Of a stretch of 64,000 nt of DNA, positions 42,291 through 50,373 are shown piece by piece. The stretch's first letter is position 1; each line of letters opens with the position of its first letter. The stretch is from NCBI GenBank assembly GCA_030685015.1, contig JAUXWS010000067.1:1-64000 (forward strand), given 5' to 3'. The translations under genes and the position numbers were made by a program. Under the pieces are notes generated by a model that did no database searches, had not been told where the DNA came from, and worked only from the letters and a program-made list of their open reading frames with translations. Source of the stretch: a bacterium. GTDB taxonomy: Bacteria; CAIWAD01.

Positions 42291-42297
42291 CGCGGGC

Positions 42298-43491
42298 TCA
42301 GCGTCGCCGCCAAGCCCGGGTGAAGTCGGCGATGCGCTCGAAGGCGCGGCTCAGGACCTCGTCGTCGGGCAGGGTCACCAGCCGGAAGTGGGCCGTGCCC
42401 GGCCGCTGGCCGAAGCCCGAACCAGGCACCACCACCACGCCGGTGTCCAGGATCAGCTCGCGCACGAAGTCCCCGTCGTTGCCCGTGATGTCCAGGCGGG
42501 GGTAGGCGTAGAAGGCGCCGCCGGGGGGCACCAGGGAGATTCCTTCCGCTTGGTTGAGCATGCGGTCGGCCAGCTGCGCCCGCCGCTTCAACACCTCGTT
42601 CATGGCCTTGATGTGGCTCTGGTCCCCTTCCAGCGCCACGCGGATGGCGTGCTGCTCGGGGTGGTTGGCGCAGAGACGGGCCCGCGTCAGCTTCAGCATC
42701 GCATCCAGGTAGTCGCCCAACAGCTCGTGCGGGCCGGAGACGATGCACCAGCCCAGGCGGAAGCCGGGCGCCACCCAGTTCTTGGAGAGGCCGTTGAAGG
42801 TGAGGAGGCAGATGTCCTCGGCCAGGCTGGCCGTGGGCACATGCTGCTCTCCATTGTAGATGAGGCGATCGTAGATCTCGTCGGAGAAGAGGACCAGGCC
42901 ATGGCGCCGGCACAGCTCGATGACGGCGAGGAGGACCTCCCGGCTCCAGGTGCCGCCCGTGGGATTGTTGGGGTTGATCAGCACCACGGCCCGCGTCTGC
43001 TCGTCGATGCGGGCGGCCAAATCCTCCAGATCAGGTTGCCAGCCATTGGCTTCGTCCAGGAAGTAGGGACGCCCCTCACACTCCAGCTTGGCGGTCAAGG
43101 CCGTGTAGAGCGGATAGCCGGGAAAGGGAAGGAGCACGTTGTCACCCCGGTTGACCAGGGCGCTTAGGGCGATCTCGATGCACTCCGAGGCGCCCGTCCC
43201 GATGAACACATCCTGGATGGCGCGCAGACCCCGCGCCTCGGCGTCCCGCCGGATGGCGGACATGGCCTCGGGGATGCCCGAGCTGGGGCTGTAGCCGTTC
43301 AGGTTGTCCCGCATGGCCTTGATCGTGGCCTCCAGGATGTGCTGCGGCGTCCTGAAGTGGTAGGGGTTGGGATCCCCGATGTTGAGGTACAGCAGGTCGC
43401 GACCCCGGCGGCGGGCCTCGTCGGCGATGAGGATGATGTCGCGCACGGCGTAGCGGATCTGCCGGGTGCGCTCGGCCGGATGTATTGGCAT
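42298..43491 (-). CDS. Class I/II pyridoxal-phosphate aminotransferase (AlaA/aspartate-type)
   Basis: 397 residues. Recognised from LNIGDPNPYHF (about 36-46), 'GYSPSSGIPEAMSAI', the cofactor motif GTGASECIEIA, 'VLINPNNPTGGTWSREVL' (about 168-185), FSDEIYDRLIY (about 199-209) and the Schiff-base lysine in FNGLSKNWVAPGFRLGW (about 227-243). The sequence resembles glutamate-pyruvate aminotransferase AlaA and related LL-DAP/aspartate types. The likely reaction is transfer of an amino group between glutamate and a 2-oxo acid, but the substrate is not fixed. It stands alone between the non-coding region and a divergent secreted-protein gene. Confidence 0.9.
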   Translation of the reverse strand: MPIHPAERTRQIRYAVRDIILIADEARRRGRDLLYLNIGDPNPYHFRTPQHILEATIKAMRDNLNGYSPSSGIPEAMSAIRRDAEARGLRAIQDVFIGTGASECIEIALSALVNRGDNVLLPFPGYPLYTALTAKLECEGRPYFLDEANGWQPDLEDLAARIDEQTRAVVLINPNNPTGGTWSREVLLAVIELCRRHGLVLFSDEIYDRLIYNGEQHVPTASLAEDICLLTFNGLSKNWVAPGFRLGWCIVSGPHELLGDYLDAMLKLTRARLCANHPEQHAIRVALEGDQSHIKAMNEVLKRRAQLADRMLNQAEGISLVPPGGAFYAYPRLDITGNDGDFVRELILDTGVVVVPGSGFGQRPGTAHFRLVTLPDDEVLSRAFERIADFTRAWRRR

Positions 43492-43801
43492 ATGGCCTCC
43501 ACGATGGGTGGCGCCCAGCGCATCCGGGCACCTGTTCAGCGGCTGACAAGATAGGATTCAGGCACGGGAGGAGGGCGGCGCGATATCTGTACCGGAGGCG
43601 CCAGCGGCACTGTCCAAGTTCCGGCGGCTTGAACGACATCCAAAGCCTGGGTGGTACCGGCGAGGAGTGGAAACAATTGTTAATCATCGTGATAGCGCTT
43701 GCATTTGGTTGGCATGAAGCTTGCTCTGAATCGCCCGTCGACCACATGCCCTGAAACAAACTGTCCATTGGACTACCATTTCCATGAAGAAGGAGACTTC
43801 A
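43492..43801. other. Divergent promoter region: aminotransferase and Cys-rich secreted protein
   Basis: 310 bp. On the minus strand TATCTTGT (43553-43546) fits the TAnnTTG box, 55 bases before the aminotransferase start. Toward the plus gene there is a 10-bp palindrome AACAATTGTT (43672-43681) inside an AT-rich stretch, then AAGGAG at 43790-43795 as ribosome-binding site. No full sigma-70 promoter could be assigned to the plus gene. Confidence 0.4.
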
Positions 43802-45628
43802 ATGAAGCGCGAATTGCTTTGTACCCTGGTGCTGGGCGGGCTGCTTTCAGGCAGTGCCGTGGCTGGCACCAACGCCCAACTGATGCTCGGGGAGAACTCC
43901 GACGTCAGCAACTTGATCGGCCAGATGAAGAGGGATGGCCAGCCCATCCCGGCGGACTTGCGTCAGCTGGAAGCTGAGTTGTACGGCATTGTTTTCGACA
44001 ACACGGTGATTCCGGCCAATCGTGACGGTGGCAACAATGCGGGAAGCGCCACGCCCATCGTCTTCACGGCAGGCGTCTACAACGACCTGGGCACCACCAT
44101 CGGCAAGGGAAACCAAGTCAACAACAACACCATCTCCCCCCTGGCCAACTGCACCAATTCCTCGTATTCCACCTCGATGGATGCTGAGGACGCTTGGTAC
44201 CTCCTGTCGGTCACGGCCGAGGGCATCATCACGGCGGACACTCGTCTGGCCGGCACCAATTACGACACCTGCATCGCCATCTTGGACCTGGACGGCGTAA
44301 CGGTAAAGAGCATCAACGACGACGGCGAGGCTGCGCCCTGGCGTTCCTATTTGGAGTGTTGCCTGGCCCCCGGTCAGTACTATTTCGTCGTCGATGGCTA
44401 CAGTGCCGCCGACATCGGCAACTACGAACTCCTGATGACCTTCACAGAGAACGACTGCATCCCCGACGCCTTTGAGTGCCCGGCCAACGCTCAGCTGCAC
44501 ATCGAAGGTGACGAAGTCGGATGCGGCGACTTCATCCACGATCTGGACTGCGGCGAGACCTTCTGTGGCGAGATCAGCGACAGCGGCGACAGCGACTACT
44601 TCTGGATCCTGGTTGACGCCCCCAACACGACGATCGTCCTGAACGTCTATGGCGACGACACGCCGGGCCGGCCAACCTTCGGCTGGGGCCTGGATCCCTA
44701 CATCCGGGTCTGGGACATGGACTGCCAGACCGTCATCGCTGAGGACGACGACGGCGGCACGGGTTATGACTCCTTCCTCAGGCTCGAGTGCATGGAGCCG
44801 GGCTTCTACGTCATCGAGGTGAACACCGAGTGGAACGACCCGGGCCCCTACCTCCTGACCCTGGGCTGCGAAGTTTGCTGCTGGGAGACCAACACGGCCT
44901 CCAATCCCGACATCCTGATCGACTCCACCTCCTTCATGAATTACGTGGGTGAGGCCAACTCCTACACCACCACCGTGAGCCTGTGCGACTACTGCAACAT
45001 CATCGCCGTCGGCCCCGGCTGCTTCGGCAATGGCCATTGCATCCTGGACATGGACGCGGGCGAGTACTGGTTCAATGTCTACCAGCCCAATCCCGCTGCC
45101 GGCTGCTATGCATTGATGATGCGCACCTCGCCGGCCTACACGCCCACCTGCAACACCATCATCGGCGTGGCCCAGGGTGGAACCCTGCTCGGCTACTTCG
45201 CGCTGGACGCCGCCAACGGCCTCTTCCCCAGCGTCTACAACGAGCCGGCCATGCCGGGCCAGACCACCTTCGTGTTGGACGCCACGGCCTCCTGCTGCGA
45301 CTTGGTGAACGTCTCCATTTGGTACGAGGACCTCTGCCCGCCGGTGGCCGCCGACGAGCTGCCCTCCACCTTCACGCTGGAGCAGAACTACCCGAACCCC
45401 TTCAACCCGACGACCTCCATCAGCTTCAGCCTGCCCGAGACGGGCACGGCCAGCCTGAGAGTCTTCGACATGACGGGTCGCGAAGTGGCCACCCTGGTCA
45501 ACGGCATGACCGAGCGCGGCACGCACACCGTCAGCTTCGACGCCAGCAACCTGGGCACGGGCGTGTACTTCTACACCCTGCAGTCCGGCTCCTTCACCAC
45601 CACCAAGAAGATGGTGTTGGTCAAGTAA
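43802..45628 (+). CDS. Large Cys-rich secreted protein with PPC-like domains and type IX-like sorting domain
   Basis: 608 residues. A signal peptide (LLCTLVLGGLLSGSAVA) starts the ATG-encoded product; AAGGAG gives 6-base spacing. Two domains resemble bacterial pre-peptidase C-terminal (PPC) folds, about 95-215 and 245-365 ('LDPYIRVWDMDCQTVIAEDD', 'GFYVIEVNTEW'). Many paired Cys (SYLECCLAPG, CEVCCWE, SCCDLV) suggest disulfides in the periplasm or outside. The C-terminal ~80 residues are a textbook sorting domain: TLEQNYPNPFNPTTSISFSL, LRVFDMTGREVATLV, then GVYFYTLQSG and KKMVLVK. No catalytic motif was seen. A strong terminator follows. Confidence 0.85.
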   Translation: MKRELLCTLVLGGLLSGSAVAGTNAQLMLGENSDVSNLIGQMKRDGQPIPADLRQLEAELYGIVFDNTVIPANRDGGNNAGSATPIVFTAGVYNDLGTTIGKGNQVNNNTISPLANCTNSSYSTSMDAEDAWYLLSVTAEGIITADTRLAGTNYDTCIAILDLDGVTVKSINDDGEAAPWRSYLECCLAPGQYYFVVDGYSAADIGNYELLMTFTENDCIPDAFECPANAQLHIEGDEVGCGDFIHDLDCGETFCGEISDSGDSDYFWILVDAPNTTIVLNVYGDDTPGRPTFGWGLDPYIRVWDMDCQTVIAEDDDGGTGYDSFLRLECMEPGFYVIEVNTEWNDPGPYLLTLGCEVCCWETNTASNPDILIDSTSFMNYVGEANSYTTTVSLCDYCNIIAVGPGCFGNGHCILDMDAGEYWFNVYQPNPAAGCYALMMRTSPAYTPTCNTIIGVAQGGTLLGYFALDAANGLFPSVYNEPAMPGQTTFVLDATASCCDLVNVSIWYEDLCPPVAADELPSTFTLEQNYPNPFNPTTSISFSLPETGTASLRVFDMTGREVATLVNGMTERGTHTVSFDASNLGTGVYFYTLQSGSFTTTKKMVLVK

Positions 45629-45649
45629 GCGCTGCTTGTTGCGACATCG

Positions 45650-45680
45650 AGCCCCCGGCCCCGCGGCCGGGGGCTTTTTC
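45650..45680 (+). terminator. Strong rho-independent terminator
   Basis: AGCCCCCGGCC (45650-45660) pairs perfectly with GGCCGGGGGCT (45665-45675), loop CCGC, then TTTTTC. It ends the 43802 transcript. Confidence 0.92.
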
Positions 45681-45989
45681 ATGGGGGCGGGCCGGGCCCT
45701 GGCTGGACGGCGGGTCGCCCGACAGCCCAGCGGACGCCCCTAGTCTGGTGGGGAGGGAATGTGGGAGGGGTTGGACGGGAGGGACAACTTGTTCAGTCCT
45801 GGACATGTAAGAAAAGATGACCAGTTCACTGAATCGCCGTCCAGCACATGTTTGATTCCTAATCGATTGACTGTCAATCGAGTACCCTCAACTCGTATTG
45901 ACAAGCAAAATCAATTCTTTAACAGTAATGCTTGCTTGTGTCGGCTCCATTGCTGATCATGTGGCCAGTCTCATCGAGTGAGGTGCGCC
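45681..45989. other. Promoter region of the MarR-type gene
   Basis: 309 bp, increasingly AT-rich toward the gene. It holds the operator-like palindrome 45864-45880, CGAGT/ACTCG (45879-45895), and TTGACA at 45898-45903 followed 17 bases later by a poor -10 (AACAGT). No gene is seen. Confidence 0.45.
45864..45880. promoter_or_regulatory. Candidate operator for the MarR-type regulator
   Basis: CGATTGAC-T-GTCAATCG: perfect 8-bp arms around one base, 110 bases before the regulator's start and just upstream of TTGACA at 45898. Size and symmetry suit a winged-helix dimer. Autoregulation is inferred. Confidence 0.5.
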
Positions 45990-46454
45990 ATGGAAAGCCG
46001 GGAGTGGAGCATGCTGGAGCAGGTCCTCAAGCTGACCTGCGGCGTCACCTCGCGAATCAACGCCTTGGCCAAGCAGGAGAACCTGCCAGCCACGGCCTTG
46101 AAGATCCTCATCCTGACCAGCTATTCGCCCTTCACCTGCGTCTCCACTCTGACCGAGTGCACGGGTCTGCAGAAGGGCCGCATCAGCCCCCTCGTCCAGG
46201 AGCTGGTGGAGCGCGGCCTGATCAGCCGCCATGAAGGAAGCGACCGCCGCTACAGCCTCCTGCGCCTGACACCGGAAGGAAACCGCTTCCTGCGTTCCCT
46301 GCTCGTGGATGAGATCCATCGCATCGAGCAGGTCTTCCGCAGCGCGGATTCCCCCAGCGAGGATGACATGCTGGACCACATGCGCCGTGTGGCCGAGACC
46401 CTGGGCTTCGCCAGCGAGGTGCCCGCCACGCGCGAGCCGAACCCGACCACTTAA
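45990..46454 (+). CDS. MarR-family transcriptional regulator
   Basis: 154 residues, all-helical start followed by a winged helix: LKILILTSYSPFTCVSTL (about 37-54), recognition helix region LQKGRISPLVQELVERGLI (about 61-79) and wing RHEGSDRRYSLLRLTPEG. This is the MarR layout, usually a dimer responding to small ligands or oxidation. One Cys pair region (C21, C51, C58) might sense redox state. ATG 45990 follows AGGTG; GTG 45978 is possible. The regulated genes are probably itself and perhaps the downstream lipoprotein genes. Confidence 0.82.
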   Translation: MESREWSMLEQVLKLTCGVTSRINALAKQENLPATALKILILTSYSPFTCVSTLTECTGLQKGRISPLVQELVERGLISRHEGSDRRYSLLRLTPEGNRFLRSLLVDEIHRIEQVFRSADSPSEDDMLDHMRRVAETLGFASEVPATREPNPTT

Positions 46455-46685
46455 GAGTCAACCGGGCACGCTCCTGTCGCGGTCTGTATTCCTTCCATCG
46501 GCATGGAATTGTCGCAGCTCTCTTGCACGTTCCATCGGACCGGGCTGTGAGAGGTCTCCCACAGCCGGTCTCAACATGGGCGCACTTCCCGGGGATGGTC
46601 CAAGTCCCACGGGCACCGGCCCTCCGGGCGTGAGGCAATATTCGCCCCCACCCGCCGTTTCAGGACCAACATGCAAGGAGGATCC

Positions 46686-47513
46686 ATGAAACAGCTTTGC
46701 TTCTCCCTCACCGCCCTGGCCCTTCTGCTGGGATGCGGCACCGGGCAAGGTCCCCTCGGCGCCACCGATGACGGCGCCCACCTCGAACAGAGCGAGGACG
46801 CCGCCCGCATCACGGCGGAGGCGGTGGCCTTGGACAGCGGCGGCCTGCTGGAAAGCCTGGAGCAAGTCCTGGGCGTCGAAGACGGTGCGGCCGGGGCGCA
46901 GCCGGCCGGCAAGGACCGCGAGAGCGACGAGGCGCAGTTCGACAGCACGACCTGCACCTGGACCATCACCCACTCCCGGGAGGCCGACCACGGGGAGGCC
47001 GGCTTCAGCCGGAGCCAGACCCGCACCCTCCATTTCATGGACGAGGAGGGCGGCTGCCTCGTCCAGCGCGACGACCCCAACCTGCGTGGCTTGGATCTCA
47101 CCCGCAGCTACACTGGTGAGAGCTGGAGCCCCCGCCATGAGAGCAGCCAGTCCGGCCAGGGGGCCTGGACCCTGCGCGGCATCCATGACGAGACGCCGGG
47201 CACCCTGGTCAACGGCAGCCACCAGGAGGAGGGCGAGAGCCTGCGCCATCGCCGGCGGCCCAATGGCGAGATCGTCGACCTCAGCTACTCCTACAGCCTC
47301 AGCCTCACCGGCAGCGATCTCGTCATCATCCTGCGCAACGGGCGCCGCGTGCCGGTGGCGGGGACGCTGCACGGCGTGTTCGACGCGGTGCGCAACGGGG
47401 AGGAGATCCACCGCGAGTTCACCATCGTCTTCGGGCCGCGGGGCGCCTCCCTTGACCTGGGCGAGGGCGAGGCCTACGGTCTGGACCCGGTGAGCGGCGA
47501 GTTGACCTTCTGA
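46686..47513 (+). CDS. Uncharacterised lipoprotein
   Basis: 275 residues. Signal peptide with lipobox LALLLGC (Cys about 18) predicts lipid attachment. The mature part is acidic and Glu/Asp/Ser-rich at the start, then beta-rich ('CTWTITHSREADHGEAGFSR', 'YSYSLSLTGSDLVIIL'). AAGGAGG gives a strong ribosome-binding site. No family recognised. A rho-independent terminator follows 25 bases after the stop. Confidence 0.75.
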   Translation: MKQLCFSLTALALLLGCGTGQGPLGATDDGAHLEQSEDAARITAEAVALDSGGLLESLEQVLGVEDGAAGAQPAGKDRESDEAQFDSTTCTWTITHSREADHGEAGFSRSQTRTLHFMDEEGGCLVQRDDPNLRGLDLTRSYTGESWSPRHESSQSGQGAWTLRGIHDETPGTLVNGSHQEEGESLRHRRRPNGEIVDLSYSYSLSLTGSDLVIILRNGRRVPVAGTLHGVFDAVRNGEEIHREFTIVFGPRGASLDLGEGEAYGLDPVSGELTF

Positions 47514-47538
47514 TCCGTCCGTGAATCAACCCGACTGG

Positions 47539-47562
47539 GGGCGGCCGCTGGGCCGCCCTTTT
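47539..47562 (+). terminator. Rho-independent terminator after the lipoprotein gene
   Basis: GGGCGGCC (47539-47546) pairs with GGCCGCCC (47551-47558), loop GCTG, then TTTT. Confidence 0.85.
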
Positions 47563-47794
47563 CATGCCCGGCCGGGTGGCGTCCCAGACATTTGGTTGCC
47601 TTCCTGAACCGAACCGGAGGGAAGGCGGAACTGGGTGGGCCCGACCTTTGGTGAAGTCCAAGGCGGACAAGGTCGGAGTGACGCGGACAATCGGGAACGC
47701 TCTTTGCAGGCAATGGCCCCAGGTCGTGATTCCGCATCCCGGGAGCGCCGCATGCCTTTTCTTCCCTCATTCCTGCGAACCAAGCCCAACCTTG

Positions 47795-47821
47795 TTGGCG
47801 GACGGGCCCTTCCTTACTTTG
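47795..47821 (+). promoter_or_regulatory. Candidate FCB-type promoter, possibly for a leaderless mRNA
   Basis: TTG at 47795-47797, 17 bases, TACTTTG at 47815-47821. Transcription would start about 6 bases later, essentially at the ATG at 47827. The start codon has no ribosome-binding site, in keeping with a leaderless transcript. Confidence 0.4.
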
Positions 47822-47826
47822 ATCGC

Positions 47827-49056
47827 ATGAACAGCATCCATATCCGAATGGGCTTGGCCGCCCTGCTGCTGGGCATGGCCGGCTGCGCCATCGAAGAAGT
47901 GGGGGAGCAGCGCGAGACGGGCACCCTGGTCTTCCGCGCCCGCAACGCTTATGAGGAGGTCGAGGGCATCTCGGGCCTCCTGGGCATCGCGGGGCGGGAA
48001 GCGCTCAATTACCCGGGGGGCGACGCCTTCCTTGTCATCGAGGACCTGCCCCTGGACAGCAACCTGGTCCTGCATTTCACGCCCAGCAACGCCGAGGACT
48101 GGTTCCCGCTGGATGACATGCTCTACCGCTTCCCGAGCGGAGCGCGGCGCGACACGCTGATCGCGCGGCTCTATCCGCGGGCGGATTCCCTCCTCTCCGT
48201 CGTCGCGCGGACGATGACGCCCAGCGGCGAGCGCGCCGGGATGCCGCTCTGGCTGGACGGCGTGCGCTGGCCCCAGGATTCGCCTGCCACCCTCTATTTC
48301 ACCCGCATGGCCAGCCATCAGCTGCGGGTGGGGGACGACTTCTGCCTGCGGGCGGACACCAGTTTCAGCTACGACGAGGATCCGACCAGCGACCTGCTGG
48401 TGGACGCGGGCAGTGTCGCCATGATGGTGGACCCCGGCGTGGACGGCCTGCTCATCCTGGACGGCGTGGATCTGGGTGCGGGCATCTGGTCGGTGCAGGA
48501 TCCACAGATGGGCAGCTACTTCTTCAGCGCCTTCCGTCCCGGCCACCGGGCCACGCCGGCCTGGGTCCGCCTGGGCGGCCTCTGCGGCGGGGGGCAAGTC
48601 TTCAGTTGGACTTCTGCCGCCGAGGGCTATGCCGCGAGCCAGCTCTTTCCCGACTTCACCCTGTCGCAGGTTGTGCCCGGGCAAAGCGCCCCCATCGGCC
48701 AATACAGCCTGCATCAGTTGCGGGGCAAGTTGGTCCTGGTCAGCTTCTGGTTCATTGCCTGCACGGCCTGCCAGGAGGAGATGCCGGGTTTCCAGGCGCT
48801 GCTTCAGCAGTACGGCAGCCGGGGTTTCCGGGTGGTGGCGATGGATCCATTCCCGACGGATGATCCGGTCTATTTTCCCAACTACGACTTCATTTTCCTC
48901 CAGGATCTGGGCAGCCCGCCCGTGGCGCAAATGGCCCAGGTCTCGGCCTATCCGACCAACTACGTGATCCTGCCTGATGGTAGAATCCACTCCGTGCGCG
49001 GCGGCATATCTTCCAGCGCGTTGGAGGCACTTCTGCAGGAACTGCTGCCCGAGTAG
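47827..49056 (+). CDS. Lipoprotein with a C-terminal TlpA/thioredoxin-like domain
   Basis: 409 residues. The signal peptide ends in lipobox LLGMAGC (Cys 20), so the protein is probably membrane-anchored on the periplasmic side. Residues ~25-270 are beta-rich and unrecognised. Residues ~280-405 are a redoxin domain: LVLVSFWFIACTACQEEMPG with a C-x-x-C (CTAC, about 312-315), VVAMDPF, and the cis-Pro 'SAYPTNYVILPDGRI'. It should reduce or isomerise disulfides. The start ATG 47827 lacks a ribosome-binding site; ATG 47848 would lose the n-region of the signal. Confidence 0.82.
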   Translation: MNSIHIRMGLAALLLGMAGCAIEEVGEQRETGTLVFRARNAYEEVEGISGLLGIAGREALNYPGGDAFLVIEDLPLDSNLVLHFTPSNAEDWFPLDDMLYRFPSGARRDTLIARLYPRADSLLSVVARTMTPSGERAGMPLWLDGVRWPQDSPATLYFTRMASHQLRVGDDFCLRADTSFSYDEDPTSDLLVDAGSVAMMVDPGVDGLLILDGVDLGAGIWSVQDPQMGSYFFSAFRPGHRATPAWVRLGGLCGGGQVFSWTSAAEGYAASQLFPDFTLSQVVPGQSAPIGQYSLHQLRGKLVLVSFWFIACTACQEEMPGFQALLQQYGSRGFRVVAMDPFPTDDPVYFPNYDFIFLQDLGSPPVAQMAQVSAYPTNYVILPDGRIHSVRGGISSSALEALLQELLPE

Positions 49057-49095
49057 GAACCCACGAACCGGTGTGGAGAAACAAAGGAAGGCACC

Positions 49096-49851
49096 ATGTT
49101 GAAAACCTTGTTGTCGGCGGCCTTGCTCCTCGTGGCCGTCCAGGGCCGGGTGGCGGCCCAGTGCATGGAGATCGAGGAACCGGTGGCCCTGTCCATCACC
49201 GTGACGGTTCCGGAGATCATCGGACAGGGCGTCAGCCAGAAGTTCTTCTACCCGGTCCAGAACCCGCACATCATGGACGAGGTGCTGACCATCACCCTGC
49301 GCCGGCTGAGCGGTCCCGCCGACTGGGCCCACCAGTTCTGCGAGGATCCCGAGGCGGACCCGCCCGGCTTCTGCCGCCCCATCCAGCCCTGGGAAGGCGG
49401 GGAGTTCACCATCACGGATGTGGTGTTCAGCGAGCAGGTCACGCTCTATGACGCCGAGTTCTTCGCCCGCTCCTTCGGCACCAGCCAGATGGAGATCATC
49501 CTCGTCCGTGATTTCTGCCCGGACGACACCATCCGCAACGTTCTGACCTTCACGCTGGAGGAAGGAACAGGGCTACCTGCCCAGCCGGCCGGCCTGGAAC
49601 TGCTGCCGCCCTGGCCCAACCCCTTCAACCCGCTCACGCACATTCCCTTCCACCTGGACAGCCCGGGCGCCGTGCGGGTGGAGATCATCGATCTGGCCGG
49701 CCGCCTCGTCGCCGTGCCCCTGGCCGGCTCCCTGCCCGCCGGGCGCCACGAGGCGCTCTTCGACGGCGCCGGCCTGCCCAGCGGCCGCTACCAGGCCCGC
49801 GTCGTGACCGAGCGCTCCGTCCTCAGCACGCCCCTGACCCTGATCAAGTGA
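49096..49851 (+). CDS. Small secreted protein with type IX-like sorting domain
   Basis: 251 residues: signal peptide LLSAALLLVAVQGRVAAQ, a beta-rich body of ~140 residues with four Cys, then a sorting domain starting ELLPPWPNPFNPLTHIPFHL, with IIDLAGRLVAVPLAG, 'GRYQARVVTERSVL' and TPLTLIK at the end. It lies between two redoxin genes (gaps of 39 and 7 bases), so the Cys-bearing body may be their substrate. AAGGAAGG precedes the ATG. Confidence 0.8.
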   Translation: MLKTLLSAALLLVAVQGRVAAQCMEIEEPVALSITVTVPEIIGQGVSQKFFYPVQNPHIMDEVLTITLRRLSGPADWAHQFCEDPEADPPGFCRPIQPWEGGEFTITDVVFSEQVTLYDAEFFARSFGTSQMEIILVRDFCPDDTIRNVLTFTLEEGTGLPAQPAGLELLPPWPNPFNPLTHIPFHLDSPGAVRVEIIDLAGRLVAVPLAGSLPAGRHEALFDGAGLPSGRYQARVVTERSVLSTPLTLIK

Positions 49852-49858
49852 GGTTGCC

Positions 49859-50371
49859 ATGCCGCGCCGCATCCTGACGATCCTGTCGCTGCTGCTTGTT
49901 CTGGCCGCGGTCCTGCCCGCCCAGGCCGCCGACACCGCCTCCTTCCGCCTGCGCAACCTGGCGGGGGAGATGGTGGACCTGGCCGATCTCTGCCGCCAGG
50001 GACCGGTCCTCCTCTCCTTCTGGGCCACGTATTGCGAACCCTGCAAGAAGGAGATCCCCCACCTCGTCGAGATCGTCAAGCGCTTCGAGGACCGCCAGCT
50101 GCAGCTGGCCCTGGTCACGGTGGACAGTCCGCGCAGCCAGAAGCAGGTCAAGCCCTATGTCACGAGCAAGGGCTGGACGATGCCCGTCCTGCTCGACCCC
50201 AACGGCCAGACCATGAAGAAGCTGAAGGGCACCAACCCGCCCTACACCATGCTGGTGGGGCGCGGGGGCGAGGTGCTCTACGCGCACAGCGGCTACAAAC
50301 CCGGGGATGAGAAGGCCCTGGCCAAGGAACTGGAGCGCCTGCTCGGACCCGCCCCCGCGGCGGAGCGCTAG
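49859..50371 (+). CDS. Periplasmic TlpA/ResA-like thioredoxin (redoxin)
   Basis: 170 residues with a cleavable signal (ILTILSLLLVLAAVLPAQA). The domain reads LLSFWATYCEPCKKEIPHL (C-x-x-C, CEPC, about 57-60), VTVDSPRSQKQV, and the cis-Pro NPPYTMLVGRGGEVLYAHSG. TlpA/ResA proteins reduce disulfides in cytochrome c maturation or in secreted proteins. It overlaps functionally with the redoxin lipoprotein at 47827 and precedes an outer-membrane barrel gene by 2 bases. Confidence 0.9.
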   Translation: MPRRILTILSLLLVLAAVLPAQAADTASFRLRNLAGEMVDLADLCRQGPVLLSFWATYCEPCKKEIPHLVEIVKRFEDRQLQLALVTVDSPRSQKQVKPYVTSKGWTMPVLLDPNGQTMKKLKGTNPPYTMLVGRGGEVLYAHSGYKPGDEKALAKELERLLGPAPAAER

Positions 50372-50373
50372 GC

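Larger units (their letters stand above)
41365..42297. other. Non-coding, AT-richer region with many hairpins
   Basis: No gene is convincing here. Features: an imperfect direct repeat GGTGTCGA-N6-8-TGTAGG (about 41430 and 41469), a 15-bp inverted repeat (41515-41582), GCCTTGGC/GCCAAGGC (41857-41877), GGGC/GCCC (42062-42074), TTCGAAG/CTTCGAA (42077-42097), and a 16-bp palindrome ATCCTTGGCCAAGGAT (42145-42160). Short open frames on both strands at 41961-42323 overlap each other and have no recognisable protein. Confidence 0.5.

Noticed and set aside
41961-42323. Possible small genes on either strand (120 and 83 codons)
   Set aside because: They overlap each other, have no family resemblance and no consistent ribosome-binding site. 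The 83-codon minus frame has a hydrophobic start, so a decayed membrane protein cannot be wholly excluded.
49859-50371. Redoxin as a selenoprotein
   Set aside because: The active site is encoded as a normal CEPC and the frame has no internal UGA.
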